Source of the DNA: Rhodobacter sp.
GTDB taxonomy: Bacteria > Pseudomonadota > Alphaproteobacteria > Rhodobacterales > Rhodobacteraceae
DNA: 64,000 nucleotides
Direction of reading: 5' to 3'
NCBI GenBank assembly: GCA_027489175.1
Contig: JAIYAE010000023.1
Location: 1 to 64,000 of the forward strand
Under the pieces are notes generated by a model, which saw nothing but the letters and a program-made list of their open reading frames with translations, did no database searches and was not told where the DNA came from. Positions 15,909 to 25,183 of the stretch are shown here, one piece after another. Position 1 is the first letter of the stretch. Each line of letters begins with the position of its first letter. Made by a program: the position numbers and the translations under genes.

Positions 15909-16322
15909 ATGGCTGTGCAAAGCGGCAAGGACTTGCTGATCAAGATCGACCAGACCGGGGATGGCCAGTTCGTGACCATCGCGGGTTTGCGGGCAACGCG
16001 GATCAGCTTCAACACGGAATCGGTGGACGTCACCAGCCTGGAAAGCCAGGGCGGCTGGCGCGAGCTTCTGGCCGGGGCAGGGGTCAGATCCGCCTCGATC
16101 TCGGGCTCGGGCGTGTTCCGGGATGAAAACACCGACGAGCGCGCGCGCCAGGTGTTCTTCAACGGCGAGATCCCGGACTTTCAGGTGGTGATCCCCAGTT
16201 TCGGGGTGATCGAAGGCGCGTTCCAGATCACGTCGATCGAATACGCCGGGAGCCACAATGACGAGGCGACCTATGAGATGTCCATGGCCTCGGCCGGGGC
16301 GCTGACCTTCACGGCGCTTTGA
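15909..16322 (+). CDS. GTA gene 9, major tail (tube) protein
   Basis: A 137-residue phage major tail protein of the TP901-1 type, building the tail tube. Family features are the AVQSGKDLLIKID opening, VDVTSLESQGGWRELL and the final ATYEMSMASAGALTFTAL. AGACGGAGAACGG precedes the ATG. Its stop is immediately followed by the next start (TGATG). Confidence 0.92.
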   Translation: MAVQSGKDLLIKIDQTGDGQFVTIAGLRATRISFNTESVDVTSLESQGGWRELLAGAGVRSASISGSGVFRDENTDERARQVFFNGEIPDFQVVIPSFGVIEGAFQITSIEYAGSHNDEATYEMSMASAGALTFTAL

Positions 16323-16642
16323 TGGCCAATCCCTGGACAGGCGAGGTCGCGATCTGGCTGGACGGCCAGCGGCACGTGGCCAAGCTGACGCTTGGCGCAT
16401 TGGCCGAGCTTGAGGACGCGCTGGAGACCGGATCGCTGGTTGACCTGGTGGAACGGTTTGAAAGCCAGCGGTTCCGCACCCGCGATGTTCTGGCACTGAT
16501 CGTCGCGGGCTTGCGGGGCGGCGGCTGGCAGGGCACGGCGGCTGATCTTTTGCGCGTGGAAATTGGCGGTGGGCCGGTTGAGGCAGCACGGGCGGCGGCA
16601 GAGCTTCTTGCGCGGGCTTTCTCACTGCCGGGCGAGCCATGA
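16322..16642 (+). CDS. GTA gene 10, tail assembly protein (GTA gp10 family)
   Basis: A 106-residue protein of the GTA_gp10 family, thought to be a tail assembly chaperone. ANPWTGEVAIWLDGQRHVAK and LTLGALAELEDALE are characteristic. It overlaps gene 9 by one base and gene 10.1 by four. Confidence 0.88.
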   Translation: MANPWTGEVAIWLDGQRHVAKLTLGALAELEDALETGSLVDLVERFESQRFRTRDVLALIVAGLRGGGWQGTAADLLRVEIGGGPVEAARAAAELLARAFSLPGEP

Positions 16643-16920
16643 GCGGGATCGACTGGCGGGGCCTTTTGCAGGCGGGACTGCATGACCTGCGGCTGGAGCC
16701 GGCGGTCTTCTGGCGGCTGACCCCAGTCGAATTGAGAATCATGCTGGGGCGGGAACAGATTGTCCCGCCTCTGACACGCGCGCGGCTGGCGGAACTTGCC
16801 GCCGCGTTCCCCGATACACGGAAGGATCTGGGCGATGGCGGATATCGGAACGATGCAGGAGCAACTCGAGGCGCTGGAAGCGCAGCTGGGGTCATCCGTG
16901 TCGATGGTAGCGGCGTTTGA
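16639..16920 (+). CDS. GTA gene 10.1, phage tail assembly chaperone
   Basis: A 93-residue protein resembling the short rcc01693-type chaperone that follows g10 in RcGTA. Residues 1-60 (MSGIDWRGLLQAGL, FWRLTPVELRIMLG, ARLAELAAAFPDTRK) are family-like. The last 30 residues are low-complexity and read through the start of gene 11 in another frame, an 86-base overlap, so the functional part is probably the first 60-65 residues. Confidence 0.85.
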   Translation: MSGIDWRGLLQAGLHDLRLEPAVFWRLTPVELRIMLGREQIVPPLTRARLAELAAAFPDTRKDLGDGGYRNDAGATRGAGSAAGVIRVDGSGV

Positions 16921-17485
16921 TGGCGAGTTGGCCAGAATGCGCGAGACGATGATTTTCACCGGGCGTGAGGTGAACACGCTGTCCGGCGGGATCAGCGGCG
17001 GTTTGCGCAAGGCCTTCGATGGGCTGATCTTCGACGGGATGAAGCTGAATGACGCGCTGAAGACCGTCGCGAACACCATCGTCGACAGCGTCTATTCCAT
17101 TGCAATGAAGCCGGTGACCAATGCGCTGGGCGGCCTTTTGGCACAGGGCGTCTCGGGCCTGATGGGGGCGGGCATGCCCTTCGCTGCGGGCGGAGCGTTT
17201 TCCCAAGGCAAGGTGATGCCCTTCGCAAGGGGGGGCGTCGTGTCCTCTCCGACCACCTTCCCGATGCGCGGAGGCCGCGGTCTGATGGGGGAAGCCGGGC
17301 CGGAGGCCATCATGCCGTTGGCGCGGGGGCCAGACGGGCGGCTGGGCGTGCAGGCAGGCGGCGGGCGGGCGGTAAACGTCGTGATGAACATCACCACGCC
17401 GGACGTTCAAGGGTTCCAACGCAGCCAAAGCCAGGTAGCTGCCCAAGTCAGCCGCGCACTGGCGCGCGGCCAGCGCAATCGGTGA
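16835..17485 (+). CDS. GTA gene 11, short tape measure protein
   Basis: A 216-residue tail length (tape measure) protein. GTA tails are short, and so is this protein compared with phage tape measures. The first 60 residues are helical; the middle has GGLLAQGVSGLMGAGMPF, the end MGEAGPEAIMPLARGPDG, a hallmark of lambda-type tape measures. GGAAGGATCT precedes the ATG at 16835; an upstream in-frame start was rejected. Confidence 0.9.
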   Translation: MADIGTMQEQLEALEAQLGSSVSMVAAFDGELARMRETMIFTGREVNTLSGGISGGLRKAFDGLIFDGMKLNDALKTVANTIVDSVYSIAMKPVTNALGGLLAQGVSGLMGAGMPFAAGGAFSQGKVMPFARGGVVSSPTTFPMRGGRGLMGEAGPEAIMPLARGPDGRLGVQAGGGRAVNVVMNITTPDVQGFQRSQSQVAAQVSRALARGQRNR

Positions 17486-17494
17486 GGACGGATC

Positions 17495-18127
17495 ATGGCT
17501 TTTCACGAGATACGCTTTCCGACCAATGTCAGCTTTGGCTCGGTCGGCGGACCGGAGCGCCGGACAGAGATTGTCACCCTGGCCAATGGCTTTGAAGAGC
17601 GCAACAGCCCATGGGCCCAGTCGCGCCGCCGCTATGACGCGGGTCTTGGACTGCGGTCGCTGGACGATGTTGAAACGCTGATCGCGTTTTTCGAAGCGCG
17701 CATGGGCCAGTTGCACGGATTTCGCTGGAAGGACTGGTCTGACTACAAGTCCTGCGCGCCATCATCGGTTCCGGCACCGGATGACCAGGACATTGCCATC
17801 GGCGACGGGGTCAGGACAGTTTTCCAGTTGCAGAAGACCTATGTCTCGGGCCTGCAAACCTATGTCCGGCCAATTCTGAAGCCGGTTGCCGGCAGCGTGC
17901 GGATCGCCTTGGCGGGCGATCCGAAGGTGGAAGGCCTGGAGTATTCGGTCAACGTCGAGACGGGGGAAGTCACCTTTGTGCTGCCGCCGGCTTTGGGTGC
18001 CAGGATCCAGGCCGGGTTCGAGTTTGATGTCCCTGTGCGGTTTGACACGGACGTCATCCAGACCTCGGTCGCGTCGTTTCAGGCGGGGGATGTGCCTTCG
18101 GTTCCGATCGTGGAGGTGCGGCTATGA
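17495..18127 (+). CDS. GTA gene 12, distal tail protein (DUF2460)
   Basis: A 210-residue DUF2460 (TIGR02217) protein forming the distal end of the tail. The opening MAFHEIRFPTNVSFGSVGGP and GFRWKDWSDYKSCAPS are diagnostic. GGACGGATC lies before the ATG. The stop overlaps gene 13 (ATGA). Confidence 0.95.
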   Translation: MAFHEIRFPTNVSFGSVGGPERRTEIVTLANGFEERNSPWAQSRRRYDAGLGLRSLDDVETLIAFFEARMGQLHGFRWKDWSDYKSCAPSSVPAPDDQDIAIGDGVRTVFQLQKTYVSGLQTYVRPILKPVAGSVRIALAGDPKVEGLEYSVNVETGEVTFVLPPALGARIQAGFEFDVPVRFDTDVIQTSVASFQAGDVPSVPIVEVRL

Positions 18128-19020
18128 CGGGCGAAGCGCTTTACGCGCACCTTGAAAGCGGCGCGACAACGGTTTGCCGGGCCTGGACGGTGCGGCGGAC
18201 CGATGGGCTGGTGCTGGGCTTCACCGATCACGACCGCGACCTGACGGTGGATGGGGTGGTGTGCCGGGCTGACACCGGTCTGACGGCGCGGGCCTTGCAG
18301 CAGACCACGGGCCTGTCGGTCGACAACTCGGAAGCCGCTGGTGCGTTGAGTGACGCCTCGATCCGTGAGGCTGATCTGTTGGCCGGTCGGTTCGATGGTG
18401 CAGAGGTACGATCCTATCTGGTCAACTGGGCCTCACCAGGGGACTGGATCGAACAGTTCCGGGGCACATTTGGCGAGATCACCCGTGCGGGCGGTGCGTT
18501 TCGTGCCGAATTGCGCGGTTTGACCGAAGCATTGAACCGTCCGCAAGGCTTTGCATATCTGCCAGCCTGTTCCGCCGTTCTGGGCGATGCGCGCTGCCGG
18601 TTTGATACCGGCCTTCCTGGCTACTTCCATGAGGGCATCGTCCTGGCTGTCGAAGATGCCCGCATCTTTACCTGCGCATCGCTGCCGGGCTTTGACGAAA
18701 GGTGGTTTGAACACGGACGGTTCGAAATGCTGACCGGGGCGGCCGCTGGCCTGGTTGGTGCCATCAAGAACGACCGGAACCGCGCGTCCGGCCGCGAGTT
18801 GGAGCTTTGGCAATCGCTGGGTGCTGATGTCCTGCCCGGCGACAGCTTTCGCATGATCGCCGGTTGCGACAAGGCCGCGGCGACGTGCCGGACAAAATTC
18901 GCCAACTTTCTGAATTACCGCGGTTTCCCGCATATTCCCGGCGAGGATTGGCTGGCCTCTTACCCGGGACCTGACCGCCCCAGCACGGGAGGCGCCCGGC
19001 TGCCGGCGAGCGGAGCGTGA
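18124..19020 (+). CDS. GTA gene 13, baseplate hub protein (DUF2163)
   Basis: A 298-residue DUF2163 (TIGR02218) protein of the tail hub. LVLGFTDHDRDLTVDGVV and the C-terminal Cys-rich part (GCDKAAATCRTKFANFLNYRG) are characteristic; in RcGTA this hub is reported to hold an iron-sulfur cluster. It starts in an ATGA overlap with gene 12. Confidence 0.95.
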   Translation: MTGEALYAHLESGATTVCRAWTVRRTDGLVLGFTDHDRDLTVDGVVCRADTGLTARALQQTTGLSVDNSEAAGALSDASIREADLLAGRFDGAEVRSYLVNWASPGDWIEQFRGTFGEITRAGGAFRAELRGLTEALNRPQGFAYLPACSAVLGDARCRFDTGLPGYFHEGIVLAVEDARIFTCASLPGFDERWFEHGRFEMLTGAAAGLVGAIKNDRNRASGRELELWQSLGADVLPGDSFRMIAGCDKAAATCRTKFANFLNYRGFPHIPGEDWLASYPGPDRPSTGGARLPASGA

Positions 19021-19460
19021 GCCAGGCTGAGCGGGTGGTCCACGAAGCGCGTCAATGGATCGGCACGCCCTATTTGCACCAAGCCTCGGTCAAGGGTGCG
19101 GGAACGGATTGCTTGGGTCTTTTGCGCGGCGTGTGGCGCGCAGTCTTCACAAAAGAGCCCGAGATCGTTCCGCCCTACACCGAGGATTGGGCCGAGCCGT
19201 CACGACGCGAAGTGCTCTTGGAGGCGGCCCATCGCTGGCTGGTGTGCAAACGGCTTTCCGATGCCGCCCCCGGTGATGTGCTCTTGTTTCGGATGCGCGA
19301 GGGCAGCATCGCCAAACATCTTGGGATCCAGTCTGAAACTGGCCCGGCCCCACGCTTTGTGCACGCCTATACGGGCCATGGCGTCCTTGAGAGTTCCCTG
19401 TCGCAACCCTGGCAGCGCCGTATCGCGGCGCGCTTTGCCTTTCCTGAAGGACCCAACTGA
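19017..19460 (+). CDS. GTA gene 14, NlpC/P60 peptidase
   Basis: A 147-residue NlpC/P60 cell-wall peptidase (TIGR02219) at the tail tip, thought to help DNA cross the recipient wall. GAGTDCLGLL carries the catalytic Cys and AKHLGIQS the His. It starts with GTG in a GTGA overlap with gene 13, where no ATG is available. Confidence 0.94.
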   Translation: MSQAERVVHEARQWIGTPYLHQASVKGAGTDCLGLLRGVWRAVFTKEPEIVPPYTEDWAEPSRREVLLEAAHRWLVCKRLSDAAPGDVLLFRMREGSIAKHLGIQSETGPAPRFVHAYTGHGVLESSLSQPWQRRIAARFAFPEGPN

Positions 19461-22400
19461 ATGGCAACGCTTCTTCTTTCTGCGGCCGGAGCCGCGATTG
19501 GTGCCGGGTTTGGTGGCACTGTCCTGGGTCTTTCTGGCGCCGTCATCGGGCGGGCCGTCGGTGCGACTTTGGGCCGGGTGATCGATCAGCGCTTGCTTGG
19601 GGCGGGATCGGACCCTGTCGATGTTGGCCGCATTGATCGCCTGCGCCTGTCTGCAGCTGGCGAAGGTGCTGGAATTGGCCAGCTTTGGGGGCGGATGCGG
19701 GTTGGCGGACAGGTGATCTGGGCAACCCCCTTCACCGAAACGGTCCAGCGCCGCCGTTCCGGCAAAGGTGCGCCAAAACCGAAGGTCAATGAATACAGCT
19801 ACTCGATCAGTCTGGCGGTTGCGCTTTGCGAAGGTGAGATCTTGCGCGTCGGGCGGATCTGGGCTGACGGCAACGAAATCTCGCCCCGGGATCTGAACCT
19901 TCGGGTTTACTCGGGTAGCGAAACGCAGCTTCCCGATCCGAAGATGGAGGCGGTCGAGGGCACCGGGCGCGTTCCGGCCTATCGTGGCCTGGCCTATGTC
20001 GTGATCGAAGATCTGGAGTTGGCACCCTATGGCAACCGCGTGCCGCAATTCAGCTTTGAAGTTGTCCGCGCGGCGCAAGGTCCGGGCGTTGATGCCACAA
20101 AGACGCTTGGGGGGGCCATCCGCGGCGTTGCGCTGATCCCCGGAACCGGCGAGTACGGTCTTGCAACCACGCCCGTCCATTATGCTGAAGGCTTTGGCCG
20201 CAACCGGACAGCGAATGTGCATTCGCCGTCTGGCTTGACCGATTTTGCGACGAGCTTCAGCCAACTGACCGAAGAACTTCCGGCGGTCAATTCGGTGTCG
20301 ATGGTCGTCTCATGGTTTGGCAATGACTTGCGCTGCGCGAGCTGCGAGGTGCGGCCAAAGGTCGAGCAGTCACAACTTGACGGCGTGGGCATGCCATGGC
20401 GAGCGGGCGGGATCGCGCGGTCGGCCGCAGCTGAAGTTCCGCAGGTTGACGGCGCCTCAATCTACGGTGGCACGCCAGCCGATGCGTCAGTGATTGAGGC
20501 GATCCGTGCGATCCGTGCCGCAGGAAAAGAGGTCGTCTTTTACCCGTTCATTCTGATGGATCAGTTGGAAGGCAATACCCTTCCGGATCCATGGACTAGC
20601 GCGATTGGTCAGCCCAAATTGCCATGGCGTGGACGCATCACGCTGACGGTCGCCCCGGGGCAGGATGGATCACCCGACAGAACCGCATCGGCTGAAGCAG
20701 AGGTGCTTGCCTTCTTCGGGACCGCCAGCCCAAGTGATTTCTCGACTTCAGGTGAAACGGTCACCTATTCCGGTCCGTCGGCCTGGGGATACCGGCGCTT
20801 TATCCTTCACTACGCAAGGCTTTGTGCGGTTGCGGGTGGGGTCGATGCGTTCTGTATCGGATCCGAGATGCGGTCGTTGACGCAAATTCGCGGGGCGGGC
20901 GACAGTTTCCCGGCGGTCGATGCCATGCGTGCTTTGGCGGCTGATGTCAGGTCGATCCTTGGTCCGACCACCAAGATCGGCTACGCGGCTGACTGGTCCG
21001 AGTATTTTGGCTATCAGGCCAGTGGAAACCTGTACTTTCACCTCGATCCTCTTTGGGCGGACAGCAACGTCGATTTCATCGGGATCGACAACTACATGCC
21101 CCTGTCGGATTGGCGCGACGGAGAGGACCATGCGGATGCCGACTGGGGGTCGGTCTATAACGTTGACTATCTGAGAAGCAACGTTGCGGGCGGCGAGGGC
21201 TTTGACTGGTATTATGACAGTCCCGAGGGGGCTTTGGCCCAACGGCGCCTGCCGATCACTGATGGCGCTTTCAACGAGCCGTGGGTTTTCCGCTACAAGG
21301 ACCTGAAATCATGGTGGTCGAACCTGCACCATGAGCGGGTTGAAGGGATCAGGGCGGTCAATCCCACAGCTTGGGTCCCGGGGTCAAAGCCGATCTGGTT
21401 CACAGAATACGGTTGCCCCGCAGTGGACAAGGGCACCAACCAGCCGAACAAGTTTGTCGATGCCAAATCGTCGGAATCTGCTCTGCCGCTGTGGTCGAAT
21501 GGCAGCCGGGATGACCTCATCCAGATGCAATATCTGTTGGCTGTGGCGTCCTTCTGGTCCGATCCGCAGAATAACCCTGTGTCGGCCTTGTACGGCGGCA
21601 GCATGGTTGATTTCGATCATGCCCATGTCTGGGCCTGGGATGCCCGGCCGTTTCCAGAGTTTCCAGGCCAGATCGGGATCTGGAACGATGGCGGAAACTA
21701 CGGGCGTGGCCATTGGCTGAATGGCAGGTCCACCAATCAGCCGCTTGCCGCGGTCATTGCCGAACTCTGTGAAGAAGCTGGCTTGACGGCCATTGATACG
21801 TCAGGTCTTTACGGGCTGGTCCGCGGTTTCGTGCAGCCCGACGTGTCAACCGTGCGCGCAACCTTGCAGCCCTTGCTGCTGGCCTACGGGTTTGATGTGA
21901 TGGAGCGCGACGGGAAGTTGATCTTCCGAAGTCGCAGCGGCCGCGCGATCGCGCAAATTGACCTTGATGCGCTTGCCATGCTGCCGGATATCGACGGCAG
22001 CATCGAAACCAGTCGTGCCCCCGAAGCCGATACTGCCGGACAGGTCCGGCTTGGCTTTGTCGACTCGCAGTCGAGCTATGAAATTCGCGGCGTGGAAGCC
22101 CGATTCCCGGACAGCGAAGCGCGGGGTGTGTCGCAGACGGATCTTCCCTTGGCTTTGACCGTTTCGGAGGGCCAGGCCACTGCCGAGCGCTGGCTGGCAG
22201 AGGCGCGCATTGCCCGGGACGCTGCCAGGTTTGCGCTGCCAAAGTCAAAGCTGCGTCTTGGGGCCGGCGACGTCGTCAGCCTGCAGAACAAACGCTACCG
22301 GATTGACCGGGTCGATCAGGCCGAAGCGCAAATGATGGAGGCGGTGCGGGTGGAAGCGGGGGTTTACGATTCCCCCGACGGCGACGACGAGGTGATTTCT

Positions 22401-23357
22401 ATCCGGCCATATACCCCAACGGTTCCGGTTTTCCCGGTCTTCCTTGATCTGCCGCTATTGACCGGTGAGGAAGTTCCGCATGCACCCTACATTGCGGTTG
22501 CAAGTGAACCTTGGCCGGGCTCGGTTGCGCTATGGTCGTCCAGTCAGGATACTGGATACGAAATCAATCGCCTGATCCCTGCTCCGGCTGTTGTCGGCTT
22601 GACCGAGACAGCCCTTGTCAAAGCGCAGCCCGGCGTTTGGGATCGTGGTTCGCCATTGCGTGTCAGAGTAGCCTCAGGTGAGTTCGCTTCGGCGGACATG
22701 CTTGCGGTGCTGAACGGTGCCAATGCCATGGCCATCGGGGATGGCAGTGCCGGAACCTGGGAAGTGTTTCAGTTTGCCCAGGCTGACGCCATCGCGCCGG
22801 ACGTTTTTGACCTTTCCATGCGATTGCGGGGACAACTTGGCACCGACGGCTTGATGCCTGAGGTCTGGCCGATCGGAAGCACCGTGGTTCTGCTCGATCT
22901 TTCCCTGCTTCAGATTGATCTTCCGCTGTCGGCCCGTGGTCTGGCCCGCTACTACCGGGTTGGTGCGGCAGCGCGGGGCTTCGACGACCCCAACACTGTC
23001 TTGCGGGTCGAGGCCTTTGACGGTGCCGGCCTTCGCCCGTATCCGGTGTCCCATCTGCGCGGATCTTCCGACGGGTCGGGTAGCAGCGCGTTCAATTGGA
23101 AGCGCAGGACACGGATCGACGGCGATACTTGGCAAACGGTCGAGGTTCCACTGGGTGAGGATGCGGAGGTCTACTCAGTCCGCATCTATCAGGGTCTCAG
23201 CCAGATGGCGGAGTATAGCGCAACCCAACCTCAGTTCACCTACACCGCAGGCATGAAGGTGGCCGATGGGGTTGTCGGTGCCTTCCGTGTCGAGGTGGCG
23301 CAGGTTTCGGCGCAGTTTGGCGCGGGACCGTACCGATCGATTGACCACGCCGGTTGA
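19461..23357 (+). CDS. GTA gene 15, host-specificity / megatron protein
   Basis: A 1298-residue tail-tip protein that binds the recipient cell. Residues 1-60 are hydrophobic and Gly/Ala-rich. About residues 210-560 form a TIM-barrel glycosidase-like domain (VDFIGIDNYMPLSDW, PIWFTEYGCPAVDKG), followed by phage-tail fibronectin-like domains. The size matches RcGTA g15. Its ATG directly follows the stop of gene 14. The gene is intact over 3.9 kb, which argues that the cluster is under selection. Confidence 0.95.
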   Translation: MATLLLSAAGAAIGAGFGGTVLGLSGAVIGRAVGATLGRVIDQRLLGAGSDPVDVGRIDRLRLSAAGEGAGIGQLWGRMRVGGQVIWATPFTETVQRRRSGKGAPKPKVNEYSYSISLAVALCEGEILRVGRIWADGNEISPRDLNLRVYSGSETQLPDPKMEAVEGTGRVPAYRGLAYVVIEDLELAPYGNRVPQFSFEVVRAAQGPGVDATKTLGGAIRGVALIPGTGEYGLATTPVHYAEGFGRNRTANVHSPSGLTDFATSFSQLTEELPAVNSVSMVVSWFGNDLRCASCEVRPKVEQSQLDGVGMPWRAGGIARSAAAEVPQVDGASIYGGTPADASVIEAIRAIRAAGKEVVFYPFILMDQLEGNTLPDPWTSAIGQPKLPWRGRITLTVAPGQDGSPDRTASAEAEVLAFFGTASPSDFSTSGETVTYSGPSAWGYRRFILHYARLCAVAGGVDAFCIGSEMRSLTQIRGAGDSFPAVDAMRALAADVRSILGPTTKIGYAADWSEYFGYQASGNLYFHLDPLWADSNVDFIGIDNYMPLSDWRDGEDHADADWGSVYNVDYLRSNVAGGEGFDWYYDSPEGALAQRRLPITDGAFNEPWVFRYKDLKSWWSNLHHERVEGIRAVNPTAWVPGSKPIWFTEYGCPAVDKGTNQPNKFVDAKSSESALPLWSNGSRDDLIQMQYLLAVASFWSDPQNNPVSALYGGSMVDFDHAHVWAWDARPFPEFPGQIGIWNDGGNYGRGHWLNGRSTNQPLAAVIAELCEEAGLTAIDTSGLYGLVRGFVQPDVSTVRATLQPLLLAYGFDVMERDGKLIFRSRSGRAIAQIDLDALAMLPDIDGSIETSRAPEADTAGQVRLGFVDSQSSYEIRGVEARFPDSEARGVSQTDLPLALTVSEGQATAERWLAEARIARDAARFALPKSKLRLGAGDVVSLQNKRYRIDRVDQAEAQMMEAVRVEAGVYDSPDGDDEVISIRPYTPTVPVFPVFLDLPLLTGEEVPHAPYIAVASEPWPGSVALWSSSQDTGYEINRLIPAPAVVGLTETALVKAQPGVWDRGSPLRVRVASGEFASADMLAVLNGANAMAIGDGSAGTWEVFQFAQADAIAPDVFDLSMRLRGQLGTDGLMPEVWPIGSTVVLLDLSLLQIDLPLSARGLARYYRVGAAARGFDDPNTVLRVEAFDGAGLRPYPVSHLRGSSDGSGSSAFNWKRRTRIDGDTWQTVEVPLGEDAEVYSVRIYQGLSQMAEYSATQPQFTYTAGMKVADGVVGAFRVEVAQVSAQFGAGPYRSIDHAG

Positions 23358-23358
23358 C

Positions 23359-23643
23359 ATGCGTGACCCAAGCGGCCCTGAACTTCTGTTATTCGCCCGC
23401 GCGCTTTTGCCAATTGCACCAGAAGCGCGCGGGCGGACCGCTGCCCGCATCCTCCAAGAGGTCGAAGTGGCTGATCGCCACTTTCAAAGCTTTGGCGGCA
23501 GCCATCCGAACTTCGGGGATGGAAGCCTCATGGCGCGGTGTCTTTTGCTTTCGCCATCGGCCGAACCTTTGGCGCGTGACCCAGAGTTCCTGGCCGCTAC
23601 CATGATTGCCTGCAAGGCGTTGCTTCATCATTTCGAGGCGTGA
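23359..23643 (+). CDS. small GTA-linked protein of unknown function
   Basis: A 94-residue protein starting one base after the gene 15 stop, with no further ribosome-binding site, so it is probably translationally coupled. It is helical, with no motif I can name. Similar small genes follow g15 in several Rhodobacterales GTA clusters, which suggests a GTA-related role. Confidence 0.75.
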   Translation: MRDPSGPELLLFARALLPIAPEARGRTAARILQEVEVADRHFQSFGGSHPNFGDGSLMARCLLLSPSAEPLARDPEFLAATMIACKALLHHFEA

Positions 23644-23718
23644 TGGTAAGGATCACAAACTTGCCTGTCGCCTGGCAGTGCATTTATGCTATGGAATGCT
23701 GGAAATGGAGGCATGGCC

Positions 23719-24525
23719 ATGTTGGAAACCCGGGCAAAACTGACCACCGTCGATCCCGTCTGGTCCCGCGTTTGCGACGAAGCCGTCGAGGCGATCCGCA
23801 GCGAACCGCTGTTGGGCGGCCTCATCCATTCGGGCCTTCTTCACCATGCCACCATGGAGCGGGCGCTCGCGTACCGCTTCTCGCTCAAACTTGCCTCGGG
23901 TGAGATGAGCGAGCAGATCCTGCGAGAGATTGCAGACCAGGCGTTCGAACAGGACGCTTCGCTGGGGGCCGCTGCCCGGGCGGACTTGATGGCCGTCTAC
24001 GAACGTGACCCCGCCTGCCACCGTTTCCTGCAGCCGATCCTCTTCTTCAAGGGCTATCAGGCCATGCAGGCCTACCGGGTCGGCCATTGGCTTTGGCGGT
24101 CCGGACGCATTGATCTGGCCTATTTTGTGCAGATGCGTGTCTCGGAAGTGTTCGGTGTCGACATTCATCCCGCTGCCCGTGTTGGAAAGGGGATCATGAT
24201 TGATCATGCCCATTCCATCGTCATCGGCGAAACCGCGGTTGTCGGCGACAATGTCTCGATGCTCCACTCCGTGACGCTTGGCGGAACCGGCAAGGAAGAT
24301 GGGGACCGCCACCCGAAGATCGGTGACGGCGTCCTGATCGGGGCAGGGGCCAAAGTCCTCGGCAACATTAGCGTCGGACGCTGCTCACGCGTGGCTGCCG
24401 GGTCTGTGGTGCTTGAGGATGTTCCCCCCAATACGACCGTTGCCGGCGTTCCGGCCCGGGTTGTCGGCAAGGCGGGATGCGCCCAACCGGCGTTGACCAT
24501 GGATCAGATCCTGAAGGCCGAATGA
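23719..24525 (+). CDS. cysE: serine O-acetyltransferase
   Basis: A 268-residue enzyme acetylating serine with acetyl-CoA, the first step of cysteine synthesis. The helical N-terminal half (VDPVWSRVCDEAVEAIRSEP) is followed by a left-handed beta-helix of hexapeptide repeats with VDIHPAARVGKGIMIDHA, and HSVTLGGTGK. The ATG at 23719 lies seven bases after GGAGG; two upstream in-frame ATGs are too close to or before that site. It is the usual right-hand neighbour of GTA clusters. Confidence 0.95.
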   Translation: MLETRAKLTTVDPVWSRVCDEAVEAIRSEPLLGGLIHSGLLHHATMERALAYRFSLKLASGEMSEQILREIADQAFEQDASLGAAARADLMAVYERDPACHRFLQPILFFKGYQAMQAYRVGHWLWRSGRIDLAYFVQMRVSEVFGVDIHPAARVGKGIMIDHAHSIVIGETAVVGDNVSMLHSVTLGGTGKEDGDRHPKIGDGVLIGAGAKVLGNISVGRCSRVAAGSVVLEDVPPNTTVAGVPARVVGKAGCAQPALTMDQILKAE

Positions 24526-24535
24526 CATCCGGAAG

Positions 24536-25183
24536 ATGAGCCTTCGCGTCCGCTCTCTTGCTGCCTCGTTGACGGGGCAGGCCATTTCGGTGTTCGCCCG
24601 CTTCATGACCGCACCGCGCGCGATCTGGCAGGGAATCGAGCCGGTTCCCCGCCAGCGCGTCTATTTCGCCAACCACAGCTCCAACGGCGATTTCGTGCTG
24701 CTCTGGACCGTCCTTCCCCCAAATCTGAGGCGTCAGACCCGGCCCGTGGCCGCTTTGGACTACTGGCTGAAGTCTCCCCTGCGGGCCTTCATCGGGCGCG
24801 AGGTTTTCAATGCGGTTCTGATTGACCGCCGTCCCGAAGCGCGGGTTGCAGATCCTGTGGCCCAGATGGTCGAGGCGCTGGATCAACACGCCTCCCTGAT
24901 CCTGTTCCCGGAAGGCCAGCGCAACAGCTCTGACGCAGTGCTCTTGCCCTTCAAGTCCGGACTTTATCACCTTGCCAAGTCCCAGCCCGAGGTTGACCTT
25001 GTGCCCGTCTGGATCGCCAACCTGAACAAGGTCATGCCCAAAGGTGAGATCATCCCCGTTCCCCTGATCTGCACCCTGACCTTCGGCGCCCCCCTGCACC
25101 TTTCGGCGGATGAGGCGAAGGATGCCTTCCTTGCCCGCGCCAGCTCTGCCCTCCTGGCGCTTGCCCCGGGCAATCCGGCATGA
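24536..25183 (+). CDS. 1-acyl-sn-glycerol-3-phosphate acyltransferase-like (PlsC family)
   Basis: A 215-residue acyltransferase that should add an acyl chain to a lysophospholipid. The catalytic HX4D box is NHSSNGD and the substrate motif FPEGQR lies near residue 125. One hydrophobic N-terminal stretch suggests membrane association. It begins an operon of three overlapping genes that together could build a phospholipid from lysophosphatidate. GGAAG lies close before the ATG. Confidence 0.88.
   Translation: MSLRVRSLAASLTGQAISVFARFMTAPRAIWQGIEPVPRQRVYFANHSSNGDFVLLWTVLPPNLRRQTRPVAALDYWLKSPLRAFIGREVFNAVLIDRRPEARVADPVAQMVEALDQHASLILFPEGQRNSSDAVLLPFKSGLYHLAKSQPEVDLVPVWIANLNKVMPKGEIIPVPLICTLTFGAPLHLSADEAKDAFLARASSALLALAPGNPA

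Larger units (their letters stand above)
9488..23643 (+). mobile_element. complete RcGTA-type gene transfer agent structural cluster
   Basis: A domesticated tailed-phage head and tail cluster in the conserved order of the Rhodobacter capsulatus GTA: small terminase, large terminase, portal, g3.5, prohead protease, capsid, adaptor, stopper, tail terminator, tail tube, chaperones, tape measure, distal tail, hub, peptidase, host-specificity protein, plus one small trailing gene. All genes are on one strand, mostly overlapping by a few bases, and all appear intact. There is no integrase, repressor, replication or lysis gene, as expected for a GTA, whose particles package random host DNA. cysE flanks it on the right. 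Regulators and lysis genes are normally elsewhere in the genome. Confidence 0.96.

Noticed and set aside
9488-23643. Active prophage instead of a GTA
   Set aside because: No integrase, repressor, replication or lysis genes, no attachment-site repeats, and exact RcGTA gene order.
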